Shown: piece after piece, positions 9,172-20,654 of the stretch
Numbering within the stretch: the first letter of the stretch is position 1
How the letters are laid out: every line of letters starts with the position of its first letter
NCBI GenBank assembly: GCA_035079385.1
Contig: JAVHKY010000071.1
Location: 3,846,001 to 3,910,000 of the forward strand
DNA: 64,000 bases
Reading direction: 5' to 3'
Source: Aspidiotus rigidus
Taxonomy: Eukaryota > Arthropoda > Insecta > Hemiptera > Diaspididae
Translations under genes and position numbers: made by a program
The notes under the pieces: model-generated
What the model was told of the DNA's origin: nothing
What the model saw: the letters and a program-made list of their open reading frames with translations, nothing else
Databases searched by the model: none

Positions 9172-10785
9172 ACTCTCTCTGTATAAGATAATTGAGTATC
9201 TACCGGTACGTAAGACTTTAAATTGTGAACGAATATACGTAGATAAGAACCGGCCAGAAAGATGACGCATAAATTGACAGTCCGTAGTTTATTTGTTCAT
9301 CAATCTTTCACTTTTCAAAGATTGATTTGACTGTCTTTGTTCCTTAATACCGGTATCGGTCCAGGGACTTTTAAAATTAGGTAATTATAATCAATTAAGA
9401 TTAATTTATAAGAAATCAATTTTCATCGATTAAACAAGACACTCGAACTCACGCAAGAGAATAAGATTATTAAACTGTATTCAAGTTGCATTATTTTAGA
9501 GGATAACTTAGTCTCATAAAACTTGACGGTAGCAAGAGATCTCGGAACGAGTACTTGGTCAGCGATATACCTAAATATTAGAACGAAGGAAATAGTACGT
9601 ACGAGTGTAGAAGTAGGGGGGGAGGGCGTATTGGTAAATTTTCGTTAGTTTTATAATCATTTTATCACGCGTACAGGTATAGAAAAAAATTCGGATATTT
9701 CTGAGCTCCGCGTAAATCAAGTGAAAAGTATGCATTTTGTTAGCACTCTGAGTCATTATATAATAAGTAATAGTAGTAATGGTTAAAAAAAATAATAGTA
9801 TAATTAAGAGAAAGGAAAACATTTTTCCCACGATTGAAACTTTGATGCGATTTTTCAAAAAATGCAATTTTATTCTCAAAATAAATCTCGCTAGCATATA
9901 TATTACGTTAAAAAGTTAAAAATGTGATCACGTATGAGCCCATTAACAACCGGAAGAGTAGAGGTACATACATTTAGATACAAATACGCTCGTAGAAAGA
10001 AGAGAAAGAAAAGGTAAAACTAGATTTACGCTGCTAATTTGAACGACTTGAATTGGATAGTTTCGATTATTGTTCAGAACCGGTTGTGTTATCTCCACTT
10101 AGAGGGATCATCGTTGACTGAGCGTAGACTGACGATACCGGTACGACAATGAATCATCGAGTAGGTAGTAGGTATAGGTATTTATTTTTTTCATTCGAAT
10201 AATAATTATTATTCGATTTCAATTCGGAAATGCTGGGAAATTTTAATTGATCATTCAACGAACACATCGCTTAATTGATATTCTAATTCTTTCGTATTGG
10301 CGGGTTAGAAGCAACGAAGTGTTGTTCAATTCCTTCTTTAAAAATCGTGTAACCATAGGTAGGTACTTGGCGATTGTGGAAAGACTGGCGTGTCCTCTTA
10401 TAGAAAGACGGTTTTTTCCATTCGAAATGAGACTGCGGTAGGAATTGCAAAGGTATTGTGACCAACAGACTTTCTCACGCGCGCTAATCAAACTCTTGGA
10501 CCTAGATGGCTCTGTGAAAATGAAAACGCATGGCCAAATACTTTGATGCACAATAAAGAAAAAGACAAAAAGATACTACCATATCAGTTGCTCTAACAAC
10601 AATTGACTCCAATCCAATCGGTTACAAGATCGACAATTTCTCATCAACTTTTTTTTTTTTTTTTTGAATTATTTATTACTTGAACTACATATGCATGTAT
10701 CTACAAGTAGGTATGAATTACTAAATGTAACATGTTATAAGCGATACCTCCATTGAGGATAGCGTATTAAGTATCACGGATCAGT
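9172..10785. other. Long stretch with no recognised feature
   Basis: AT-rich, with short frames at 9571-9897 and 10255-10551 on the minus strand. Neither shows a recognisable domain or repeat match. A poly(T) tract lies near 10650-10665, close to the 3' end of the minus-strand LINE, but about 120 bp away from its last recognisable codons. Confidence 0.4.
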
Positions 10786-12232
10786 AGCAATTAGGAAGAT
10801 CTTCAATTTTTCGCCTCTTTAGGCGACTTGTTTCTCCGTAGATATTGGGTAGTACGGTCGCAGTGGGATTTGAGTGCAGAGTTAATCTGATTAGGTGTCT
10901 TTCAGAGTATCTTCGGATTTCCTCCTTGATTGTCGGTATCCGGAGATCTTTTCTGATGTCTTCGTTCCTTTCGAATCGGTAAGCTCCGACTATTGTACGT
11001 AGAGCGATGTTTTCAGCATTTTCGATGGTATGGAGATTACAGTTACTGGCGCTGCCTCAGACTGCTAATCCGTATGTCCATACTGGTTTAACTATGGTAA
11101 TATATGCTGTTCTTTTGGTGTCGAGAGACATTTGTGAGTGTTTCCCTAACAACCAATGAAGTTTTCGCAATTTCTCCTTTACCTAGAGTCTTTTGAGGCG
11201 TATGGGCTCCCTCCAGTTCAGTTTTGAGTCAAGTTGTATTCCTAGATACTTCACCGAGTCGACTTTTGGTATTATTTGGTCGCCGATTTTCAAAGGATGG
11301 TAGGTGTAAGGACGCAGTGCGAAGACGATGAGTTTCGATTTAGAGTTATTTATTTTGATTCTCCAGCGATGTGCCCAGAGGAGCACTTTGTTTGTACTTC
11401 GCTTTAAGTTGTTTACGGCTTCTTGGTAGTCACTGGAGACTGCTAAGATTGCCGTATCGTACGCGAACATAGCCGTTGTTGTACCTGATGGATTAGGTAA
11501 GTCTGATGAGTAGAGAGTATACAGCAGCGGCCCAATTACACTCCCTTGAGGAACTCCTGCTAAAATAGGAAGCCATTCAGATTTTTCATTTTCTATTTTA
11601 ACTCGGAATACCCGTTCTTGTATGTACGATTCGATTATTTCGACCATATTTGAAGGAAGAAGACCTTTTAGTTTGGCTATCATCCCATTGTGCCAGACTT
11701 TGTCAAATGCTTTTTCCACATCTATAAAGATCGCCGGGCAGTACTTTTTATCCTCTAGAGCATTGCGAACTACTTTGGCGACTCTATCCACCTGTTCGAT
11801 GGTGTTATGTTTTCTCCTGAAGCCATACTGGAAGTCAGGGATTATGTTGTTTGTCTTAATGAAAGGCTCTATTCGTGTAAGTAAGAGCTTCTCTCCAAGT
11901 TTTGATGGGTAGTTCCTTTAGCATTTGACTGCTTATCTGGTCAAACCCAGGAGCTTTTTTCAAGTTTAGCTTATCTATAGCTGTAGCTATTTCAATGGGT
12001 TTAAACAACTTAACATTTTCTGGGTCAATATGGTGATGCTTCGGATGGAATTCGGCTCCTTGAAGTGGATTAGGTTGGAAGATCGATGCTAAATAGTCTG
12101 CAAATATATTGGCTTTCTCTTTTTGACTAGTTGCCCAACGGCCATTTGTGGTTCGTAGTGGAGGAATCTGGGATACTGGACAATTGATTCCTTTTGTGAC
12201 TCGCCATAGTGAGAAGTCGTCACTTTGTCTCC
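10786..12232 (-). mobile_element. Jockey-type LINE fragment, 5'-truncated and internally deleted
   Basis: Read on the minus strand, the fragment begins at about 12232 in the middle of ORF2. It starts with SLWRVTKGINCPV and then SQKEKANIFADYLASIFQP. It passes through KAPGFDQISSQMLKELP near 11930, then loses the expected fingers segment (about 60 residues). It resumes at KLGEKLLLTRIEPF (about 11910) and reaches the RT core and a C-terminal tail ending RLKRRKIEDLPNC at 10786. The 5' end abuts a PLE endonuclease fragment. At least two stops and an altered catalytic box make it a dead copy. Confidence 0.8.
11183..11791 (-). pseudogene. Jockey-type reverse transcriptase core
   Basis: This 202-codon open part of the LINE holds motif A (FIDVEKAFDKVWH), motif B (AGVPQGSVIGPLL) and a thumb with VKYLGIQLDSKLNW. 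Motif C, normally FADD in this group, reads FAYD. The first catalytic aspartate is therefore replaced by tyrosine and polymerase activity is not expected. The frame ends at a TAG just after RLKRL. The reading continues in frame as VKEKLRKLHWLLGKHSQMSL and later hits a TGA at about 11058 where Trp is expected (TYGLAV*GSA). Confidence 0.8.
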
Positions 12233-12603
12233 AAGGAGGAGGGTCTCTGACCCCTCTCTGAAACTGTGGCCACAGGTGATCAAATGGTCTGCGAATGCCG
12301 ATTCCCCCAATTTGCTTTTTTTCCAGGCTTTCAAGTGCTCAGCGACTCTTATTTGGAGCTGGCGACCGCTCTCACCTAAGTAGATTCCGTCACAGTTGTT
12401 GCACCATATACTATAAATCGCACTCCTCTGTAATGGTGGTATAGGGTCTTTCAATCTAACAAACAGGCCTTTTAATGTGTTAAAATTATAGAAAACCGGC
12501 CGGAACCCAAAGGGCCGAAGGACGCGACTCAAATTTGACGAAAACTGACCCAGGAAGGGGAGCCTAATCCACCGCTTTCTGCCTTCACGAGGAGGGGAGT
12601 TGG
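12215..12603 (-). pseudogene. Penelope-like element GIY-YIG endonuclease fragment (minus copy)
   Basis: The minus-strand frame (within 12637-12089) reads LPFLGQFSSNLSRVLRPFGF, then TLKGLFVRLKDPIPPLQRSA, then IYSIWCNNCDGIYLGESGRQ, then RVAEHLKAWKKSK and ADHLITCGHSF. This is the linker and GIY-YIG nuclease of PLEs: the C..C pair, the IY...IYLG core, the G.SGR turn and the R..EH helix are all present. It is cut at about 12230, where the LINE begins, and from about 12603 the sequence becomes the inverted second copy. It would have cleaved target DNA during PLE retrotransposition. Confidence 0.8.
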
Positions 12604-12838
12604 GGCCTTCGCGGACCATTTGATCACCTGTGGCCACAGCTTCAGAGAGGGGTCAGAGACCCTCCTCCATGGAGAAAGATTGTATTTAAAAAGGATGGCG
12701 TTTGAAAATATCGAAATCATTTGCCACCTGAACAGCGATAACGTAACCGTACTTAACAGGTATATTCCAGACAAGGGATTGGTTGAACTAATTTACAAGT
12801 ATGACTCACATCGCGAGGAGTCGTTAGTTCAACCATGA
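12604..12838 (+). pseudogene. Penelope-like element GIY-YIG C-terminal fragment (plus copy)
   Basis: Positions 12604-12670 repeat 12233-12300 as an inverted copy (FADHLITCGHSFREGSETLL). The frame then continues past the point where the minus copy is interrupted: LKRMAFENIEIICHLNSDNV, then VLNRYIPDKGLVELIYKYD, and stop at 12838. This is the PLE C-terminus (the L..FENIEI pattern after the nuclease). The two fragments are complementary parts of the same family in head-to-head orientation. Confidence 0.75.
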
Positions 12839-13109
12839 CCTCACCATTGTTTTCTGTCGTTGACTGTTCCGCTGTCAGGCGCTTTCTATTCTCCGCCTGT
12901 TGATGGCTTCTTAGCCAAAAGTGCTTGCGGGATCTTGTTTGTTTTATTTCTGCGGGTTTTTGCAAATTCTCTTCATACATTTACTCTTTGTAGTATTTGT
13001 CAGTTGTCGTTCACTTACTCATTGTGGTAATTGTCGTTCTCACTACAGTTGGCTGTTGGTAATGTGGCTACAGTACGCCAGCCAAACCGACAGAAAGGAT
13101 TTAAGTCTG

Positions 13110-13600
13110 TGGGATTAAGGGTTCGACAACTGAGGCAGAGGTACTTGCTGCAATGCTAGCGGGTTCCAATGCTAAGGTTGTAAGTCTTGAGCCAATGGGA
13201 CGCGAACGCCAGATGACCAAGGCGCAGCTACCCATCCCAACTGCACTGGCACTCCTCGAGGGAGGAAGTATAGAGATCGGCTGGAGTGTATGCCACATAT
13301 GATCCTTAGAAAAGAGAGGGAATACCCAGCGCTGTTATAAATGCCTCCAAGAGGGGCATATAGCAGCTGCTTGCAAGAACACCGCAGTGGGCAATATTTG
13401 CTACCAATGTGGCCAAGAAGGGCATGTGATGCGGGACTGTCAACAGCACCCAAAGTGCCCAGTGTGTAGCCAGGTCGATGGACGCGACACTGGACACATA
13501 GTTGGTAGCCGAGGATGGCTGGGCGCTGCCCAGAAGCCTGCCCGCTGCCCAGAAGCCTGCCCGCAAACCGCACCTCGAGGCGGCAGAAGAGGACCAACAG
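13110..13600 (+). pseudogene. LINE ORF1 (gag-like) C-terminal part with CCHC zinc knuckles
   Basis: A plus-strand frame reads AEVLAAMLAGSNAKVVSLEP, then PIPTALALLEGGSIEIGWS, the usual region before the knuckles. A TGA at about 13300 sits where an Arg codon is expected. Three knuckles follow: CYKCLQEGHIAAAC, CYQCGQEGHVMRDC and CPVCSQVDGRDTGH. These bind nucleic acid in the LINE ribonucleoprotein. A short GCCCAGAAGCCTGCCC duplication at about 13528-13562 is unique to this copy. Confidence 0.75.
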
Positions 13601-13604
13601 CCTC

Positions 13605-14335
13605 CTAATGGTAGAGATACTCAAGTTCCTGCAGGCCAAGCTTCAATACTGCAAACTGGCTCAGGATCTTCTCTGGCAGTTTGTAGCTGAGGAGGGAACG
13701 CACATTGTAATTGCGAGCGAGTATTACAATGTTGCGAGAAGACAAGGATGGTACATAGACTGTACTGGCTTAGCGGCCATTGGTGTTTGCCCAAAGTGTC
13801 CAATTGCTCCGGGAGAGGTTAAAAGAGGGGCCGGGAGGGGTATGTTGCTGTGAAGATGGCCAAATGGTCGTCTACAGTTGCTACTTCTCTTCTCGGAGTT
13901 TAAGGACTTCTTGAAGAAATTAGAAGAAAGCTTATCCAGATGGCAAGGTGAAAAATTCATTGTGGCAAGTCAGAAGAGTGGCGATCAGGCCATACTGACA
14001 TCTGTGGGTATACTTTGGGGGAATGGATTGCTTACAGTCAACTGGAAATAGTCAATGTAGCAACACTCCTCCCCAAGTGCATCAAGGATATAGGTTTATT
14101 GTTGATGTCACCTTTGCTTTAGAGAGTCTAACCCAAAGAATAGAAGGCTGGGCAGTACTGGACAAGGTGCTTTCTGGAAGTGACCACCGGTGTATCAACT
14201 TCTCCATCTGCCGGGAACTTGAGGTCGCTGCTCCACAAAAGCTGGTAAGAAAATGGGCCATTAGGAAGCTGAATAGCGACCGTTTGAAGGCTAGCTAACT
14301 TGCTCTCACATGGGATCAAGAAGAAGGGCAAGAAG
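13605..14335 (+). pseudogene. LINE endonuclease, frameshifted
   Basis: The start of the domain is KFLQAKLQYCKLAQDLLWQF, then HIVIASEYYNVARRQGW and TGLAAIGVC (13515-13853 frame). The catalytic Glu-Pro of the SEPY motif reads Glu-Tyr here. The C-terminal part is in another frame at 14090-14298: GYRFIVDVTFALESLTQRIE, then VLDKVLSGSDHRCINFSI, where SDH is the terminal catalytic motif. The middle (GDFN region) is not readable. The domain is inactive as it stands. Confidence 0.7.
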
Positions 14336-14528
14336 GTAATGCAGAGGTGGCAGCAGAGAGGATGATCAAGACTGTCACCAAAGCTTGCGATGTGGCCATG
14401 CCTAGGCAAGGTCCACCAAAGAAGAGGAGAGCCGTTTACTGGTAGACCAACAAGATTGCCAAGTTAAGGAAAGAGTGCAACCGTCAGCGCCAAATATACC
14501 AGCATACTAGTGGCCGCAAAGGGCGCGG

Positions 14529-15452
14529 GTGGTTGCACCTGGATACCAGCTGGCTTGTAAAAGGCTAAAGAAGGCCATCAAAGACAGCAAGAGTGCTGCA
14601 TGGCAAGAGCTATGTGAGATGGCAGATGACGACCCCTTCGGAAAGCCTTATAAGATGGTGCTGAAGGAGCTCAAAGGCCTCTCAGCAATGAGTCGGATGG
14701 AGCCGGATGTTGTGGGTCAAATTATTGATGGCTTGTTCCCACAGCAGCCACCACCAATGGTAACGCTATCAATAGTAGAAGAGGATGGTATATTCCTCCT
14801 AGGTACCAAGGAGGTGGATGCAGCAGTTAATAGACTGCGGGGTAAGTATTGGAAAGCTCCAGGCCCGGATGAGATTCCAAATCTAGTCTGGAGCGCCATA
14901 CATTCAGTTGACGCAGAACTGCTTGTTGATACATTCAATGCGGCAATTGTTGGGGGACCATTCCCTGTGCAATGGAAGAAAGCCAGGCTAGCGTTGATCG
15001 ATAAGAAGGATAAGCCACCTGGTCTACCATCCTCTTATGGTCCACTTTGTCTGCTAGACAATGTTGGGAAACTTCTAGAAAGAGTGATAGCCCATTGTTT
15101 GGAGAGCTATCTAAAGGAAAGAGATATAATCTCTGATAGCCAGTACGGTTTTCAAACTGGACACTGCACAACAGATGCTGGGATCTGGCTGAAGAGGATA
15201 GCCGAGTCAGCAATTACTATGCGTCAGTTTTGCGCAACCGTCAGCCTCGACATAAGAAATGCGTTCAATTCAATTCCATGGAAGATTCTATTGGAAGCTC
15301 TTGTGGACGCAGGAGTTCCCGCATACCTGCTCAGGATGATCAGCAGCTATCTTAGCTTCCGGGAAATCCAAGCAGAGACGTCTGCTGGTACAGTAAAGCG
15401 TCCTGTTACTTCTGGGGTGCCGCAGGGGTCGGTCCTTGAGCCGCTTTTGTAG
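14529..15452 (+). pseudogene. LINE reverse transcriptase, fingers and palm
   Basis: A 307-codon stretch holds GKYWKAPGPDEIPNLVW, then GKLLERVIAHCLESYL, then VSLDIRNAFNSIPW (motif A, Asp kept) and SGVPQGSVLEPLL (motif B). It ends with a TAG where Trp is usual (PLLW). The SYGPLCLLDNVG box is changed from the usual SYRPLCLLD. The frame continues after the stop. Confidence 0.8.
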
Positions 15453-16591
15453 TGTGTTGCATTCAACAGAATCTTTAAGGTGAAGCTGCCACTGGGGGTT
15501 AAGCTTATCTGCTATGCGGATGAAACCTTGGTGGTATGCACCGCCGAAACAACTGTAGCGGTGGAGAGCAGGGTAAACTGGGCCCTAGAGGAAGTGACGC
15601 GTTGGATTGCGTTGGCTGGACTTGAACTTGCAGCAAGTAAGATGGAGGCCATTTCATTCACAATCTGTTGGAAGTTCAAGCCACCCACCTTTCGCCTGCA
15701 AGATTTGGAAATTGAACCAAAAAGCAGATGAAATACCTGGGCATCTGGTTTGACTCAACGTTGAGCTTCAGGCGCCATTTCCTGATGGCAGCGGAAAAGG
15801 CGGCCCGGGTAGTTGGATACCTAAGCCGCCTGATGAGGAACCTAGGAGGACCAAGAGAAGCAAGAAGAAGGATCATGATGAGTACCGGCTTGTCGATCCT
15901 CCTATATGGTGTGCCAGTATAAACCGACTCCATGAAGATACCATACCAAAGGGGAGAGATGGTAAAGATCCAACAAAGAGCTGCGCTAAGGTGTGTTAGT
16001 GCCTACCGCACTGTCTTGACGGAGGCTCTTTGTGTATTAGCACGTTCACCACCAATTGAGCTCCTTGCTCAGGAGAGAGCGGTGGTGTTCAAAGCAAAGA
16101 AGAAGACAACGACCAACCAAGAAGCTGTACGGGTCAAGCAGGAGGCCAGGCGCTCCTTGCTTGTAAAGTGGAAAGCAGGAATTGCCCAGAATGAGTTGGG
16201 GACATGGACAACCCGTGTGCTAATACGCGACTTTGATGAGTGGATGAACCGACACCATGGTCAGCTGAACTTTCACCTGACGCAGGTGTTAAGCGGCCAT
16301 GGCTACTTCAACAAGTACCTTCACAAGAAGTTAAGGAAAGTTGAGCAGGCAACGTGTTCGCACTGTAACCAAGGGCGGGATGATGGACCACAACACACCT
16401 TATTTGAGTGTGAGGCGTGGAGGCGTGAGCGGGATGAGCTTAGTCGGTCTCTTCAAGAGACCGGGGTAGATGAAGCGCTCGACATAAGTAGCCTGGTATC
16501 CACCTATACTAGGTTCCAAAGAAGCATGGAACCAGGTGTCTGCATTTGCGGCCACCATCATGAAGAGGAAGATGGACCAGGAATGGAATAG
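15453..16591 (+). pseudogene. LINE RT palm end, thumb and C-terminal zinc knuckle
   Basis: Motif C reads CYADE instead of CYADD at about 15512, so the second catalytic Asp is lost by a conservative change. After a stop near 15730 the next frame gives MKYLGIWFDSTLSFRRHF and EARRRIMMSTGLSILLYGVP, then a TAA at 15922. Positions 15932-16591 then encode VKIQQRAALRCVSAYRTV and the knuckle LSGHGYFNKYLHKKL, C..C...RDD.PQHTLFEC. This is the standard R1-clade C-terminus, which helps to recognise the template RNA end. Confidence 0.8.
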
Positions 16592-16760
16592 GCAAATGCA
16601 GAACCACGTTATGGCCTACTCAACACCTGTGTACCATCAACATCCAGATCTGCAGGAAGAAGAGGACCAAGATCTTCCCTGAAGAAAGAAGTAGATGAAG
16701 AAACTCCAACAGTGACCTACTGTATTGTGTATTGTGGTGGTGTTTGTTGTTGTGAGTGTT

Positions 16761-17940
16761 CTTATGTTTTTGTGCGTGCCAGGGGGGCACTGCAGCTTGG
16801 CGGTTGCCAAAGCAACTTGGCAGTTGCCAAGTAGAAGAGGGGGTTCGCAGAGGAGATTCTATACCCGAAAGGGTCGATTCCAGTGTTGGGGGAAACAAAA
16901 TTAAATGCATACGCAACCCGCACTACTCCATTGTGGAGAACGGGCGGTGTCTGCAAAATGCGACGCAAACGCAAAGGGGGTTAAATACAATAGCAAGGCG
17001 GAATCTATTTTTCAATTGTCGGAAACGAAAAACGCTTGCGCTGCGAGCCGATACCGCTGTCGACCTTTTCTTTCTATCCGCCATAAAATTTCTATCAGGT
17101 AAACCTTCATGGAAAAGTTTGAAGTTGTTCTGCATCATTTTTACTTCCGGGCTTAAAATATTCTTTCCCTCTCTTTTGTCGAGAGAGACGATCCTATGTA
17201 TCCAGTATATTTACAGCAGTAGTATCTTACTCGCGTAAACACCTTCGAAATACCGGACAATATTTTTCATCGTTGCGATGAAATTCGAGTTTCGTTTGGA
17301 CCTGTACTAGTTATACTCGTAAAATATTACAGTATCATGTAGCTAAGGGAGACTGCACGAAATTTCAGCCTATACCACATGTACATAAGTTTGACGGCTA
17401 ATTGTCTACAATATTATACATATGTAACACCATTACTCTCCCAATACTTTATATTTGTCTTTAAGAAAATTAATTAATGTATGAGAAAAAAAAAAACTTA
17501 CGCTAATCTCTTGCGTTTTTCTAGTGAATAATGCGATTATTTAAAACTAGCCATTGAAAGAAAATTATTTCATGCAAAATTCTACATTAAAATAACTTTT
17601 TGTCCTTTTCCCTCCCAGTGTCGTTAGACCACACAAGAAGAACGTAAAAAACAGCTTGATTTTTGGGAAGTTCACGGCTCCCTACAAAAAAAAAAATAAA
17701 AAAAAACAAAGCATGATTTAATTAGCTTAATTGGGAGACTGACTGCTGCTAACAAATGCTCAGTAATAAGACTTTAAATAGGAATTTTATGGGAGCACGA
17801 TCGACCTATAAATAATAATATTCTTATTAAAAAAATTATTAGTACTAGTAATAATATTAAATTTCTTAAATTTATTGAGTTAAAGTTTAATCATATATTT
17901 TTTTCAATATATGTAAGGATATAGGGATGTAGGGATATAG
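16761..17940. other. No gene recognised; small palindrome at 16795-16832
   Basis: Just after the LINE lies an imperfect palindromic pair, CTTGGCGGTTGCCAAAG and CTTGGCAGTTGCCAAG. The rest is AT-rich with poly(A) tracts near 17690 and no convincing frame. Confidence 0.4.
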
Positions 17941-17941
17941 G

Positions 17942-17978
<37 letters not shown>

Positions 17979-18130
17979 ATCAAAATTTGTCCGGGCTTCT
18001 CCTCCGAGACTACTGGATAGATTTTCTTGAAACTTGGCCACGTTGTAGTGTTATATCTGAAGTTGTGCATATGCATTTTTTTTTTACGATCGGATCAGTA
18101 GTTCTCCAGATATACCCAATTTTTTTAAAA
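17941..18130 (+). repeat. Family H fragment with (TA)n microsatellite
   Basis: GTCCGGGCTTCTCCTCCGAG at about 17988 and the following 120 bp match the H tandem unit at 6843-6975 with about one change in five. A TA array (17943-17976) lies immediately upstream, in the same place as in H copy 1. Confidence 0.6.
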
Positions 18131-19073
18131 ATTTCCTACTCCTATAACTCTCATATGATTCGTTAGATTTTCTTCGAATGTTGATATTATTGTAATTTAC
18201 ATGTCTAAAAATGTAAATGTGAACACTTGGTGTTGATACAATGTCTGCTTTGTGAGAAATCTCAAATTAAAGTGTGAACTAATTTGAGGAAATTTGCAAA
18301 TACTCAAGCTACCAATATTTTGTAGTATTAGACTTCAGGTAGTCGCTTTCGCCATGAAAAACGACAGGTAACCTTTGATTACGTAGATTGTTAGTGTAGT
18401 TGTAGCATAGTAGTTTTATTCATTTTTTAGGTTAACTGTTCACACACGTAAGGATATGCTCTTTATGAATGAATTTTAAGGATATTTTCGTTCGTGTTGA
18501 GTTTCTCATGAATGAATGTTGTGTAAGGATATGCTATAATATTGGTGAGTAATCCTTTGCGTATAATCTTTCATGTTTTATTTTATTTATTTTATTTTAA
18601 TTTTTTTTTCAATTAATGAGCTAATAAGAGCCTGCCATTAGGCCTATAAGCTTGGTGTTCTTATTGAGTTCAGTAACGAGCATGAAAGAAGCCTAAAATG
18701 AGGGATGAGAAGTTTAAGGAATCTGAAAATGGGCATATTCGACATTTTTTGGCAAAACAGATTTTTTTCCCCAGGCCCCCTGTACCCTAAAACGAACTTA
18801 TATTTGACTCCCAGCTCAACCGCCCTTCGGGAAGTAATCTAACCAAAACCCTCAAATCCGATTACTAATATACTATTTCGCTCATAACTGGCAAAGTACT
18901 CCATTTTATCTGAAAAGAATAGAAGATGTAGGAATGCATCTAAACTTTTTTTTATGTACAATCCCATTGAAAATCAAATGAGTTTTTTTGAGTAATCCTC
19001 GCTTCAAGATGAAATAGGAAAGGGGAAAATAGAATCGAAACTTTTTAGGAAGAGTATTCACTTGTATTCTATC
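18131..19073. other. No feature recognised
   Basis: AT-rich intergenic DNA. A short local duplication of GTAAGGATATGCT occurs near 18447 and 18523. Confidence 0.4.
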
Positions 19074-19350
19074 ACTAGAGACAGGAATTTTCGGCACTAA
19101 ACGAGACTCTTTTCAGTTCTGAAAATCAAATTCTCGGCATTATTTGGTATTTATAGAGAAACTCGCGGAAAAACGGTTTATTCTGCGTAAAATTACGTGT
19201 TGAGTTGTGCATAACAATGAGGTGTTTCTCAACGTTATCTTGCGTTAAAATATGATTATGACGACAATCTCATTGCGGCCGTTTTCCCTGACATGTTGGC
19301 TTTATTTCTCAAATTTTTAACCTTTTGAATCATTGCGGGAGACTGCGTCT
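19074..19350 (+). repeat. Dispersed repeat L, copy 1
   Basis: It aligns in direct orientation with 54008-54366. Shared runs include GGAATTTTCGGC, TTCTGAAAATCAAATT, CAACGTTATCTTGCGTTAAA, TATGATTATGACGACAATCT and CCTTTTGAA. The second copy has about 80 bp more in the middle. No ends, inverted repeats or coding signal were seen. Confidence 0.65.
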
Positions 19351-20654
19351 CCAACTATGGAATGGCCCTTCGATAAGTGGCTGGAAAAAATTTAATTCAA
19401 GTGTACGAGTAGCTTCACTCGTTTTCTACACGACGTCGGCTTATGGTAATAATGTAATATAAGTCAATAAGTGACCACCACAAGCCTTTCCCTTTCCTGT
19501 TTACCATAGGTGCGCTTGGAACTCAATCAGAAATTCAAGAAAGTTTGCATCCAGAAATGTGCCTATCGACTCCTCCAACAGCGGAAAATTAAAAATTAAA
19601 AAGATTTCAATTCACACATATTCCATAGGATGCAAAGTATCATTTACCCCTCCTTCTTCGCTCTTCTACCTTCTCATTCATGTTTGTATATCGAGGAAAA
19701 ATGAACAGAAATTAAATCGAAGAAAATACAAAATTATTCACACATTAGTCCTATTTTAAGGAGAGTTTCTTTTTTTGTGTTTTTTCTTACGTACCGGTAC
19801 TGGTATTGGTGTTGAGAAGACTAATAATTTTTTCATATTTAAGTTTAATGTAATTATATTATTGCATCGCTCAATTTAAATACGTTTCTCATTGGTATGA
19901 TTTAAACATTTTTTGTGACAAAAGAAAAAAAAAATTATCACATACCTAGGTTAATATTGCAAGTATAAAAGACAAGGCTAACTAGTAGAAGTACAAAAAA
20001 AAATAAAGGAGCAAAATTGTTTCTTACACTTATGTCAAAAATTATACGCATATATGAATGTACATATATTGATAATACGAATACATACTATAATATGAGA
20101 GAAATAGCGAGGTACTGTACAGGATGCTGTGTTTTCGAGTTTTAACGATTATGAAGAAAACAAGGCTAACAGTTTACCGCGCATTGTTTGCCATGAAGAA
20201 AAATGAGACGAAAACTGTGTACAATAATTAAGAAAATAACGACACTAAAAATGGCGTAACTAAAAATTTTATGCGTGGCTGTGACTCGTATGTCGTTATA
20301 ATGATAAAAATAATAATTATTATTATTATGATATCGTACATACGACAAGTAGATTACGACGACAAAAACGAAGGCGACTTCAGCAGTAGAAAATTAAACA
20401 AAAATAATATTATAAATCCCACAAACTTGATATTTACACGTGAAGAGGGATTTCCGGTACTGGAAAGCTTTTTTTTTTTCTTCTGTCAAGATTTTTTTTC
20501 TCTTTCTCTCCTTCTCTCTATTGTTTTACACTGCATATGTACATAATAATTTATTGCAAAACGTTCGTCGGAATATTTTTTCAATACCAATTTACAAGCT
20601 TATCTAGGTCAATAAAAATTGTTGTCTACCTTCGCGGGTGCTAATAAAATTTCA
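19351..20654. other. No feature recognised
   Basis: AT-rich DNA with short homopolymer and CT-rich tracts (about 20470-20520). No domain or repeat match was noticed. Confidence 0.4.

Larger units (their letters stand above)
13110..16760 (+). mobile_element. R1-clade LINE, second family, GC-richer degenerate copy
   Basis: The 3' part of ORF1 (zinc knuckles), the endonuclease, the RT and the C-terminal knuckle are all recognisable in order on the plus strand, in several frames with multiple stops. The element is visibly richer in G and C than the surrounding DNA, which helps to delimit it. It differs in sequence from the R1-clade copy at 2.7-5.8 kb, so two distinct families are present. The 3' end is not sharply defined. 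A GTT-rich stretch near 16735-16775 may belong to the 3' UTR. Confidence 0.8.

Noticed and set aside
9571..10551. Two minus-strand frames of about 100 codons
   Set aside because: No domain, no repeat copy, AT-driven composition; not enough to call genes.
13172..13639. 155-codon minus-strand frame across the LINE ORF1
   Set aside because: The plus strand shows clear zinc knuckles here; the minus frame is a shadow.
16761..16850. 28S rDNA target site of the R1-clade LINE
   Set aside because: The flank (CTTGGCGGTTGCCAAAG) does not resemble the 28S R1 insertion site as I know it, so site specificity could not be supported.
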